From Geotrypetes seraphini (Eukaryota > Chordata > Amphibia > Gymnophiona > Dermophiidae), in assembly GCF_902459505.1 (NCBI RefSeq), contig NC_047086.1:238152231-238216230 (forward strand): 64,000 nt of DNA. The letters run 5' to 3'. The translations under genes were made by a program, and so were the position numbers. Each line of letters starts with the position of its first letter. Position 1 is the stretch's first letter. Under the pieces are notes generated by a model, which was given only the letters and a program-made list of their open reading frames with translations, did no database searches and was not told the DNA's origin. Shown here piece after piece: positions 34,063-44,176 of the stretch.

Positions 34063-34667
34063 GCAAATAGGTTATATTCATTTCTCAGCCAGGACACCTG
34101 GTAACTCTTTAGCCTTGCCTTTACATATCAATATTTTGCTTCAGCTTTTATTATGTGCAGCCCATTGTCTAATATTTAATGCAACCTGTTCTCTCTCATG
34201 CTGAACACCCTCCCCCACCAAAAACATCCCCCCCTAACTGGATCATTCTTCAACACCTGTCCAAGCCCTCTAAAGTTTGATTTAACTCATAGCTGTTGGC
34301 CAGTACCTATATTGCATCAAAAGAAACACATTCCTACTAGAATGGCTTGTAGTTAGGAGTAAATGAAAGTATCTCATGCACCTGTGGCTGCAGAATGCTG
34401 AGGAGAAACAGCAAATTCCACCACTTCTGAGAACTGTTAGGATGCAAGGAAACAAAAGTGAACAACAAACAGCACTGCAATCGGCTCTCTTTTGAAAGCA
34501 AAGAAAAAACAGCACACATTATCAGCACTTAAAAAGAGAATAAACAGATACACACCTTAACATTCAGCTTCCCTCATTGCAAAATGGAGGTCTTCAGTTG
34601 CACAAAACTGACCTCATTGTGACCTCATCAATCTGCACCTTCAAAGTAGTATGCCACAATTAAAAGA

Positions 34668-34738
34668 TGTGCTGGGTGTAGAACTCACAACCTCTGGATG
34701 TTAGGAGCACAGGCTGGCTCCTAACCCATAGAGCTACA
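34668..34738 (-). other. tRNA-like module A3
   Basis: Minus-strand TGTAGCTCTATGG, TTAGGAGCCAG and GGTTGTGAGTTCTACACC, then CATCTTTT. Its flank TCATTGTGACCTCATCA...TATGCCACAA is a direct copy of the flank of module A1. Confidence 0.65.
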
Positions 34739-34984
34739 GCTGCTTGACTGAGCTGTCTATGCTTCATTAGGTATCATATCAGGATGAACTCAAATAAGTT
34801 TAAGCAAAGGAATGCCTAAAGATTTGGAAAGTTTTCAAGTAGAAAACAAATATCAAATATGTATTAAAGAATTGCAGCACAAATAACGCCTAAACGGAAC
34901 AGATTACTTACAGTCATATATGCATTAGTACAGTGCTTAGAATGAAGATTAGCGTGTGAGAAAAACAGAGCTCCACCTCACATG

Positions 34985-35072
34985 CATTCAAGCACACTTG
35001 GGAATATGGGTTTGGGGCTCAGTGAAAGCAGCGCTTTTAGCCATTGAGCTAACACTCTTTTGTCTCAGCCTA
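34985..35072 (-). other. tRNA-like module B2
   Basis: Minus-strand GTTAGCTCAATGGCTAAAAGC, then AACCCATATTCCCAAGTG. Inverted partner of module B1, including its flanks (TTAGTGAAGTGCTAA and GACAAAAGAG). Confidence 0.6.
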
Positions 35073-35152
35073 CTATGACATTATAGCTAAACTCCTTTTC
35101 CCTTAGCACTTCACTAAGATATGATATGACAAGGGAGCCAGAGGCATTGGAG

Positions 35153-35225
35153 CTGTAGGTCAGTGAGGAAAGGCACTCTCTACCAATCTTCCGGCCTTTG
35201 AGGGTTCAAATCCCAGCCTGTATTT
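35153..35225 (+). other. tRNA-like module A4
   Basis: GTAGGTCAGTGAGGAAAGGCAC and GAGGGTTCAAATCCCAGCC give good A and B boxes, followed by TATTTTAC. Inverted partner of module A1 within the long arms. Confidence 0.65.
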
Positions 35226-35517
35226 TACTTGTGCCATATCTACCTTCCAGGTGCACTTTGATGATGCTTTCCACTTCTTATAGGAGTTGAATATAACATT
35301 ACTGTACAACTTTGCTGTGTAGCAGAAAAATAAACTTTTCCCCCTTCCATGCTAAGAATTTGAGTTCAACTCATCTTATATTTCTCCTTTTAAACATGGC
35401 ATACTTTGTTAGTTTTTATCATGGTAAAGTATACATTTCTGAAATGGTGAAGAAACAATAATATACAACGGCAATGTTTTGTCTCACCAAACTGCTATAA
35501 GCACAAGAAAGCATTTG

Positions 35518-35600
35518 TAGCTCAACACGGTAATGCTCCTGTTCCGAGCTTTGACCTCTGAAACTCCCCGGTTCGACTCCCACCTTTGCTCATTTTAATA
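35518..35600 (+). other. tRNA-like module E, consensus B box
   Basis: TTGTAGCTCAACACGG and a full-consensus B box GGTTCGACTCC about 50 bases on, then CATTTT as a possible stop. The T stem does not pair well (CCCGG against CCCAC), so it is a promoter-like module rather than a good tRNA fold. Confidence 0.6.
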
Positions 35601-35937
35601 AGGTCCTAGTTTTTTCCTATTAGCTCTTATAACAGGGTCTACATGGTGGACTTTGCCATTTGTAAGGTGCACATTTCCCTTTGCAGGCAAACCTATTTTC
35701 AACTTACCATGGCTCGGACATCCTAAGCAGTGATGAGAGCACATTAACCAGGCGATCCACATATGTCATCTTGCTGTCAGAGGAAAGGTTTCCTCTCATC
35801 ACTGCTTAGGATGTGGTTTGTTATCCATGCAATATAATGTGTTCCATTGTTATGGTGTCATTATATTTATTAGGACAGAGAAAAGATGAAAATTACCTAT
35901 TGAAACTCACTATTGGAATTATTGATGAAAAAACACA

Positions 35938-36310
35938 GCGGACGTCTGCCTCGCGTGTAACAAAGAGCCGCAATTACGATAGTTGAAACGGCATTGAAAT
36001 CCAAGTTAGACCAGGGTTTCTTACGTCTACATAATACACGATATTTAGACGCAGGCGTTCGCTCAGGTAGCGCCTATCTAGCGTCCCCATTTGGCACGCC
36101 CACGGAACGCCCACGGAATGCCCACGTCCAGAGCTGGAGACGGGACTATGCTTTCGATAGACGTCAGTTCGTCAAGTACCTCATAGGGACGTCTATCTGT
36201 CGTTAATTACCCAATTAACATCAATTAAGACCCTTAACTCCGTAATTATTCACTTGCATCGGACGTCCAAAGCACGCCTAAGTTAAACGCAGTAATAGAG
36301 AATTTACCCC
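35938..36310. repeat. right terminal repeat of the 9.46-kb element
   Basis: Contains GACGTC, AGACGCAGGCG, a short GCCCACGGAA triplication near 36098-36126, and the mirror of the left terminus. Confidence 0.7.
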
Positions 36311-36636
36311 TTATTGTTTGCATTATTGTGCACTATCACTTGGATGGTTAGGGCCCAGGGATGTAACACGTTTTACCCTTTTGGGTTTTATTTGTGACAA
36401 CTTTCTAAAAGGGTTTTCTTGAATTTCCCTGTTGCGAGTTGTGTTGACTGAGGGCCCATCCTCCTATTATTATTATCATATTAATTTAATTACTCCAATA
36501 TCAGTGTTTCTCTCATCTTGCTGTCGCTATACACATTCTTAGGAGAGATCTGTTTTCTCTTTGATTTGATTGTTTCTCCTATTGGATTATTTTTGGTGTA
36601 AAATACATTACCATAAAGCAACTATTCCATTTGGAT

Positions 36637-37560
36637 AGGGTTACCAGATGTCTGGAGAAACCCGGACATGTCCTCTTTCTGAGGACGGTCCAAGGGCCCG
36701 GATGGTTTTTCAAAAATGGGGGAGTCGGACCAGGTTTAGCCAGTTCTCCTAACTCCCCCACCTACCTCTTTCTCGGGATGGCTGCTGTAATTTAATCTTT
36801 GGTCAGCCAGCAGCAGGAAAAAGGTAAGCCTACTGCTGCTAGCCTGCCCTGGAAGCTACCTCTCTGCCTACGAGGGAACAGGACATCGCTGCAGAGAGGC
36901 GGCTTCTGGGACAGGCTGGCGGAAGCAGGTTTACCTAGTTGCTGCTGCTGACTGCCCATAGATTCAATTACAGTGGCCAACCCAGGGAAGAGTAGGTGGG
37001 AGAGTCGGGAGCTAAAGCAGCATTGGAGGGAGGAAGGGAGGGAGGGTGTGAAGAAACAACATTGAGGGGGGAGGGGGCTGGAGAAACGGCATGGAGGGGG
37101 GCTGGAGAAAGAGTAAGAAGGGAAAGAGGAAGGAAGGGAGGGGGTCTGGAGAAACAGCATGGAAGAAGGGCTGGACAAACAGCACGGAGGGAGGGGGCTG
37201 GAGAAACAGCATAGACAGAAAGGGAGAGCTGGAGGAACAGCATGGAGGGAAGGAACAGCATTATGGAAAGGAGATAGTTCTAAAGAAAAGAGCATGGAGT
37301 AGGATAGTGCTGGATGGGAGGGGAGAGACAGAAACAGCAGGAGAGGAGGGCGGAAGGAAAGAGAGGAGCAACCACAAGAGGGGAGGTTTGGGGTTGGAAG
37401 GAGAGAAAGAGAGAGAGAGAGAAGCACCTGTGGGAGAGAACCTGTGGGTTGGTGGAAGGGAGAGAGAAACACTTACAGATGGGAAGAGGGACCAAGGAAA
37501 TAGATGGAGTATGGGCGGGGTCATGTGCCCTCTTATGTCTTCACAAACATGGTAACCCTA
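36637..37560. mobile_element. non-autonomous hAT element with purine-rich minisatellite
   Basis: AGGGTTACCAGATG and CATGGTAACCCT ends are flanked by CATTTGGAT on both sides (36628-36636, 37561-37569). The interior 36995-37280 is a tandem array of GGAGAAACAGCATGGAGGG-type units on the plus strand, followed by AGAG-rich sequence. Long frames here are artefacts of the biased composition. Confidence 0.85.
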
Positions 37561-37597
37561 CATTTGGATATTTTATAGTTAAAGTTTTGTGATTTAT

Positions 37598-37715
37598 TAA
37601 TGATACATAAGAATAGCCATACTGGGTCAGACCCAGTGGTCCATCTAGTCCAGTTTCCAACAGTTTCAATACAGGTCACAAGTACCTGGCAGAAACCCAG
37701 ATAGTAGCAATATTC
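37598..37715 (-). mobile_element. CR1 3' fragment
   Basis: ACATAAGAATAGCCATACTG and GGGTCAGACC...GGTCCATCTAG are the reverse complement of a common CR1 tail. Confidence 0.7.
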
Positions 37716-37721
37716 CATGCA

Positions 37722-39574
37722 GGGCAGGATTAACTCTTTGAGGGCCCCTAGGCACACAAGTATACTGGGGCCCCACTGCCCCGCCCTCAGTTATCTGTTT
37801 TCTTATTCACTTCTATTTCTTTTTTTAAATTCAAAACAAAGATTAGCATACTTGTGCACAGTTTTTCTTCTATGCAACCCCCAAACATCTCTGAACAAAT
37901 CCCCCTACCTTCCCTTCCCACGTACTTATCCAGGACTTTAACTCTGAACTCTTTCCATATGTATATGTGTTCAAATATATTGTAAAGCAGTAATACTATC
38001 CAAAATATAAATCTATATTAATAACCAAGTTTACAACACCTCTCAACTGCCTCACTCTACGTCAACCAACTGTAACCCATATGTATGTATAAACAACCAA
38101 ATCTATAACTCCTCTAGTACATTCCACTCCTTGTATGTTAACTTGTAACAAAACAACAAGGCAAGCAGTCCACCAAAGAATCCAACATGAAACAAAAGAA
38201 AATCGGCAGAAAATAAAGAGATTCAAATCACGTTTATTAAAGGTGCTCCCAAGAACCATGCCCAATGCATTTTGCCAAACAAGGCTAGTCAATGCTAATA
38301 GAAAACCATTTCTTTCATAACACAGATACACCCTCATCCAGTATGGAATAAGTAATCACAAACTAAAATATAAATATTTTGATAAAGGTTAAACTGATTC
38401 GCCAAGAAGCCAAACTTCATACAGTGAAACATCACAGAAACAATGACACATAGCCCCCTAATACTCTGCAAAATATAAATATAGCAAATGTAAATTTGAA
38501 AATACTGACAATCACCACTTCACAAATTAACAAATAGAAATAAAACAAAAATTGAAAATAATATACCATTTTATTGGACTAATCCATTTTCCAATTAACT
38601 TTCAGAGGCCCTAGCCTCCTTTTTCAGGTCAATATAGTATACTGCTGTTACATTATACTGTCCTGACCTGGGAAACGGGGTTTTGGTCTCTAAAAGTTAG
38701 TAAAAAAATGTATTAAAATGAATCTAGTAAAAAGATTACCTTATTTTCTGCTTATAAAAGTTTTTGTAATATAACTACAATACTATTTTATTCTAAAGCA
38801 ACAAAAAAATATTTTTTCTACCTTATGTCGTGTCTGTCTGCTTTAATCATCTTGTCTTCACTCTCTTCTTTCTAGCCAGCATCTGTCTGCTCTCTGTCTT
38901 CCATGAAGCATCAGCCCCTTCCATCCACTGTCCGCCCTCTCCCCATTCCATATGGTATCTTCCCTCTTTTTATGCTCCTTCAATAAACTGTCTATCCTGT
39001 GCTCCTTCTCTCTTTCGTACATGATTGATTTCAGCTCTGCCACCTCTCCATTTTTTTCTCTCTCTGTCACCACCCCATCCCCTATGGTTTGGTATCTCTC
39101 TCCTTTTCTTTTCTTCCATCTCTCCCTCACCCTCCATGCTCTGACATTTCCTCCTTCCTTTTCCCTTGGTCTGGCATACCTTCCTCTTTCCCTCCACGCC
39201 ATGGTATCTCTCTCTTCCTCCCTCCCTTCCCTCCAAGTCCTGGCATCTCCTTTCATTCCCTCCCTCATCTTCCTTCTCCCTCTTTTTCTTCCTCCAGTTG
39301 GGTGCAGCAAGTCTCTCCCCCTCTGCTCCCTTTCCTCCTTCTGTCACCCAAGGCCTGGCGTCATGAACTTCTTCGGGCAGCAGCAGCATTCACAATTCGC
39401 TGCTTTTTCCGGCTTCAGGCCTTCTTCTCTGTCGGGTCCTGCTTTCATGGAAACAGAAAGGGAAGAAAAAAATAAGGGAGGCAGAGAAAGAAAGGGCAGG
39501 GAGAGAGGAAGGAAAAGTTGGGGGAGGAAATGAGGTCTGGAGGAGAGGAAGCATACAGGCTAAAAGAAGGGAAG
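37722..39574. mobile_element. unresolved mosaic of DNA-transposon pieces
   Basis: Starts with a TTTGAGGGCCCCTAGGCAC repeat, followed by AT-rich DNA, a TTTTATTGGACTAATCCA/CTTTCAGAGGC segment near 38570-38610 and a pyrimidine-rich stretch at 38820-39360. No gene. Confidence 0.35.
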
Positions 39575-39718
39575 AAAGATTGGATGCACAGTCAGAAGAA
39601 GAAAGTGCAACCAGAGACTCATGAAATCACCAGACAAGGTAGGAAAAATGATTTTATTTTAAATTTAGTGATCAAAATGTGTTTGAATTTATATCTGCTG
39701 TCTATATTTTACACTAAG

Positions 39719-39850
39719 GTCCCCTTTTACTAAACCGCAATAGAGGTTTTTAGCTCAGGGAGCCTATGAGTGTCGAGAGCAGCACTGGGCATTCAGCGCA
39801 GCTCCCTACGCTAAAAACTGCTATCGTGGTTTAGTAAAAAGGGAAGGGGT
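39719..39850. mobile_element. short palindromic MITE
   Basis: TTTTACTAAACCGC...TTTTTAGC pairs with GCTAAAAAC...GTGGTTTAGTAAAA. No clear target duplication. Confidence 0.6.
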
Positions 39851-39899
39851 ATATTTGTCTATTTTTGTATGGTTGTTACTGAGGTGATAGTGCATAGAG

Positions 39900-40074
39900 C
39901 AGGGGTGTCCAATGTCGGTCCTCGAGGGCTGCAGTCCAGTCGGGTTTTCATGATTTCCCCAATGAATATGCATGAGATCTATTTGCATGCACTGCTTTCA
40001 ATGCATATTCATTGGGGAAATCCTGAAAACCCGACTGGATTGCGGCCCTCGAGGACCGACATTGGACACCCCTG
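39900..40074. mobile_element. 175-bp palindromic hAT MITE, perfect duplication
   Basis: CAGGGGTGTCCAATGTCGG and its complement at the ends, and GCATAGAG on both flanks (39892-39899, 40075-40082). Same family as 6366-6541. Little decay, so younger. Confidence 0.93.
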
Positions 40075-40344
40075 GCATAGAGTCATCTGCTTTGACCTCT
40101 TTGAAAAACCCTGGAATAGGAATGATAATTAACATTTTCTATGCGTACAGTGTGCTTTGTGTTTTTTTTTTTTATTTTATTGTTGGTAGATCATTTTGAC
40201 TTGGTCATTTAAAAAGTAGCTCGCAAGCCCAAAAAGTGTGGGCACCCCTGCTCTAGGGTATACATATTCAAGGCTTAGATGATTAGCTGGCATTTTTTTC
40301 TTATCATAGGCAAAAGAACCTCACACCTGCAGCCTCCCGACTCC

Positions 40345-40690
40345 CCCTGCGGCTCTAACTTTCCAACTTTTGATCTCTTCAGGACAGCTCCTTTGCTACC
40401 GGGAGCTGCCCCAATGAAAACCAGCCCTCCCACTGCAGAGGAAGGACATCGGGCTGGTGTGGGAGACCAGCTCCGCCTCCTATGGCTCTAACTTTCAAAC
40501 TTTTGATCTCTTCAGGGCGGCTCCATTGCTACCGGGAGCTGCCCCAATGAAAACCAGCCCTCCCACTGCAGGGGAAGGATATTGGGCCGGCGTGGGAGAC
40601 CAGCTCCGCCTCTCCAACGCCCCCTGCGGCTCTAAAGCTTCAACTTCTCCTCTTCAGGGCAGCTCCATTGCTACCGGGAACTCTTTAAAA
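40345..40690. repeat. tandem repeat, about 135-145-bp unit, 2.4 copies
   Basis: GGCTCTAACTTTC starts units at 40351, 40484 and 40628 (the last slightly changed). Each contains TTGCTACCGGGA and GAAAACCAGCCCTCCCACTG. GC-rich, no reading frame of note. Confidence 0.88.
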
Positions 40691-40788
40691 GTCTGACTAA
40701 TGCGAACTACTATTAGTTAACAGAATATATTAGATTGGAATAGTGGGTATAGTGTAATAGATTAGTAATTCAAACTTCCTACTGCATC

Positions 40789-41310
40789 ACATAACATAGA
40801 ACATAAGAACATAAGCATGGCCTCTGCCGAGTCAGACCATGGGTCCATCATGCCCAGCAGTCCGCTCCCGCGGCGGCCCCCCAGGTCCATGACCTGTAAG
40901 TGATCTTATACCTAAAACATTCTATTCCTTAATCCTTTAATATCCTGTACGGTAACCCACTAAATATACCCTTCAATCCCCTTTTCCTTCAGGAAATCAT
41001 CTAATCCCATTTTGAAACCCAAAATCGTACTCTGCCCTACCACCTCCTCCGGTAGCGCATTCCAGGTGTCCACCACCCTCTGAGTGAAGAAGAACTTCCT
41101 AGCATTTGTTTTGAATCTGTCTCCTTTCAATTTTTGCGAATGCCCTCTTGTTTTTGTTGCCCCCGCTAGTCTGAAGAATCTGTCCCTGTCTACCTTCTCC
41201 ATACCCTTCATGATCTTATAAGTTTCTATCATGTCCCCTCTAAGTCTCCGCTTTTCCAGGGAAAAGAGCCCCTGCTTCTCTAGCCTTTCAGCAAATGAAA
41301 GGTTTTCCAT
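40789..41310 (-). mobile_element. CR1 LINE, 3' part
   Basis: On the minus strand an open 116-codon stretch encodes the CR1 reverse-transcriptase C-terminus (RRLRGDMIETYKIMKGMEKV, KFFFTQRVVDTWNALPEEVV), followed by a short 3' UTR and a (TTCTATG)-like tail at 40789-40815. 5'-truncated. Confidence 0.88.
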
Positions 41311-43389
41311 GCCTTTTAGGCAACTACGGTCTCAGCCAAAATGACAGCTGTAAACAAACTACAGATAATACTGGGCATAGTCTATTTAATCTGCTATAGA
41401 AGCTGGTGTAACGATGAAAGGCCCCCTGAACCAATACCAGTTCACCTCTCTTGGTATAGGACAACTAAGACGAACAAACCAATTCCTATGTGACTGTTCT
41501 GAACTAGGCCCGCTACAAATCCCCGTGGCAAATACCATTCACAAACCTTACAAATCACACAGAAACAAGACCAAGAATAGAATTTTAAAAAAGCTAGTAT
41601 ATACTGAAACTCCTACCATAACACAACATGGGAATTTCAAGGGATATTACCTGAACGCCCGTTTGGTGAGAAACAAGGCACAGGTGATATATGATTGGAT
41701 TGAACAAAAGAACCCAGACTTCCTATTTCTAACTAAACATGGATGGTCTCGGATACAGATATTATAATGAAAGACATGCTACCGCAGGGTTATAAAATCA
41801 TTCCATTATCGAGAAGTTGAAAAAAGGGGGAGGTCCAGCAATAATCCTAAAATTTTTTGATTTCAGCAGGACAGATTTTAAAACTACAGAAGAATTGGAA
41901 ATCCTAACTTGTAAAATCACTAACATTGAACTGGAAGAACCATTAGCTGTGACACTATTTTATATCCCCCTCCCCAAAATGGACAAGAGCCAAAGAAGAA
42001 TTCTTTTAACACCATAAGAGGACTGTATAATCTGCAGTTGGGAGACATAAACATACATCTAGAACAAGTGGGAAAACCAGAGGTGATTGAAATTGTCACG
42101 TTTCTAACTACCCTCGGTTTTACAATACCAGATAGAGAGGAAACACATGAAAAGGGACACCAATTAGATATAGTCACCTTCTCTCACAAAGACATCCCAA
42201 ACCAAAGATCCAATATTGTATAAGAGCATGGGAGAAATGTGTATGGTCAGATCATTATATTTGCAATTTTGATTTACGCTGGCAAAAGAAACAAGCATTT
42301 GCAAAACACATAAGCAAAACCATAAAGAAAAAAAACAGTCACCAGCAGAGGCATCATAAATCCAACTGAATTCTGGGCACATTATGAATTATATCCCAAA
42401 ATTGAGGAAGAACAGGACTTCCTTACTAAATGGGGAAAGTTCAGCGAGGCAGTGTTAAACCGAATAGCAACAATTCAAACATACGAAAAGAAAGAGAGGG
42501 CATCAAAAGAGTGGTTTGATGCCGAACTACTAGTTCTCAAACAGAAACTCAGAAAACTAGAAAGAACATGGCTCAAAACAGACAAAGAGGAATATTAAAA
42601 AAACTGGAAACAAAAAATGAAAAAATACAAAACTGATAAAAGAAAAACGTTCTAAACACTACACACAAAAAATAGGAATATCTAAAATAAATAGTAGAGA
42701 ACTGTTTAAACTGGTGAATAGGCTAACAGATATAACACAGGTTCTCAAAAAGAATAATGAATGCATACCATCGGTCGACACCCTTGCCAGCTACTTTAAC
42801 AAAAAAATTTTAGACTTAAGAGAAACAATACCTACACCCACACCTGATTTCAAATTCTAATTCAGACCACAGGATAGAGTGCTCAGAGTGGACATGCTTT
42901 GGGATCATTTTGAGCTCCCCAATTGGCATCAATTCCTCACTCTGTTTAACAAATACTCCAAATCAAACTGCTTACCAGACGAATGCTCATCCAAGATCAT
43001 GAAAATGGCAATATCTGAGTTTAAAAGGGATTTATTTAATTGGATAACAACCACCCTCAGTAGAGGGACATATCATGAGGAAATGGGACAACATCCTGAT
43101 CACACCCATCCCTAAAACCAGAAAAACTCAATCACACTGAAGTTCAATTACAGACCCATAGCGAGTATCCCCCTATTCACCAAATTACTGGAAGGATTGG
43201 TCAACCTGGAACTAGTGAATTACCTAGACAATTTAACCTCCTTAGCGAACACCAATCAGGTTTCAGAAAAGGATTCAGCACAGAGACAGTCTTAGCTTCA
43301 ATCCTCAACCACCTCTACGCTCTTTTTAGGGGACATGATCGTCAAGGTACTGAAGGGGATAGACTTAGTAGATAAGGACAGGTTGTTCA

Positions 43390-44115
43390 TGTGATACAAA
43401 TGAGAAACGAATGGAATGTGAGGAATATTAATATTGAGTGAGATTGCCTTGGATACGTGGCAGTTGTTACAGGGAAAACACAAGTACTATGAAAACAAGT
43501 CGTAAACACATACTGATTGGTGATCACAGAAGCACATCAGCTCAACGTGCAAGTAGCACGCATCTGATTATCCAATCCTCAATGAGGGGATGGGTACTCA
43601 GCTCACGAGCCAGGCTAGGTGTTTCTAACACATACTGATTGGTGATTATCAGTTCAGCATGCAAGTAGCACGCATCTGATTATCCAATCCACAATGAGGG
43701 GATAGGTACTCAGCTCACGAGCCAGGCTAGGTGTTTCTAACACATACTGATTGGTGATTATCAGTTCAGTATGCAAGTAGCACGCATCTGATTATCCAAT
43801 CCACAATGAGGGAATGGGTAAAAAAGTACAATATAAATGGTGCTTTCCCTAAAAAAAGCTAGGGACTTTTCCACTGCTGACGAGCTGTGTGATGACATAT
43901 TGAATAAGCCTCCTGATCGCGGTCCCCCGACGGAGTGATGATGCAATAACCGGTAACGTATTGATTCAAACTCTGTACTTAATTAATGATTATGGCTAGA
44001 AATATTATATTTATGTAATAAAACTTAATTTGTATACTATTTTGAACTCCTGGTATTCTTCCCAGTGAGGACAGTGACCGAAGGTCTTTGATAAACCCTT
44101 TTAAATAGTAATACA
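43390..44115 (+). repeat. 5' LTR
   Basis: TGTGATACAAA start and AATACA end. U3 holds three direct repeats starting near 43506, 43628 and 43740, each with GATTGGTGA and ATCCAATCC (CCAAT-type) motifs. A TATAAAT box lies near 43830 and AATAAA near 44018. Confidence 0.93.
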
Positions 44116-44120
44116 TTAAT

Positions 44121-44139
44121 TGGCGTAGTCGGCAGGATT
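44121..44139 (+). other. primer-binding site, tRNA-Ser
   Basis: TGGCGTAGTCGGCAGGATT is complementary to the 3' end of vertebrate tRNA-Ser (ATCCTGCCGACTACG plus CCA). Serine primers are uncommon among retroviruses. Confidence 0.8.
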
Positions 44140-44176
44140 TCTCGAAAGAAAACTTGAACGCTCTTGTGATACAGGA

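Larger units (their letters stand above)
26850..36310. mobile_element. 9.46-kb Harbinger-like element with long inverted arms and cargo genes
   Basis: Termini GGGGTAAATTCTCTATTA and its complement, both followed inward by CTTAGGCGTGCTTT, are flanked by TTA on each side (26847-26849, 36311-36313), the PIF/Harbinger hallmark. The inverted arms continue far inward: 27215-27365 pairs with about 35270-35420, and 27690-27990 with about 34935-35280. The left arm has about 330 bp extra. Inside are a spliced plus-strand Myb/SANT-like gene (29121-31258), a convergent spliced minus-strand gene (31395-33227), a second Myb-like start (33414), and many tRNA-like modules. I find no DDE transposase. A Myb-like companion gene is known for Harbinger elements; the rest is not a pattern I know. 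Confidence 0.8.
39575..40255. mobile_element. hAT-related tail shared with 25915-26215
   Basis: CAACCAGAGACTCATGAAAT, AAAAATGATTTTATTTT and ATAATTAACATTTTCT run parallel with the tail of the element at 24887-26386. The end AGTGTGGGCACCCCTG is a hAT-type terminus. Two MITEs are inserted in it (39719-39850 and 39900-40074). Confidence 0.6.

Noticed and set aside
27752-35600. Calling the tRNA-like modules functional tRNA genes
   Set aside because: Acceptor stems and several T stems do not pair and anticodon arms are not conserved, unlike the two real tRNA-Leu genes at 4571 and 5244.
36098-36126. GCCCACGGAA triplication as a regulatory array
   Set aside because: Only three short units inside a transposon end; too little to call.
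36792-37555. Several long frames on both strands
   Set aside because: They lie in a purine-rich tandem array, where stop codons are rare by composition. Leucine/serine/proline-rich translations carry no domain.
38858-39533. 150-190-codon frames on both strands
   Set aside because: Same cause: pyrimidine-rich, low-complexity DNA.
43506-43815. CRISPR-like regular repeats
   Set aside because: They are tandem U3 repeats of an LTR, about 112-122 bp each without spacers, in a eukaryotic genome.
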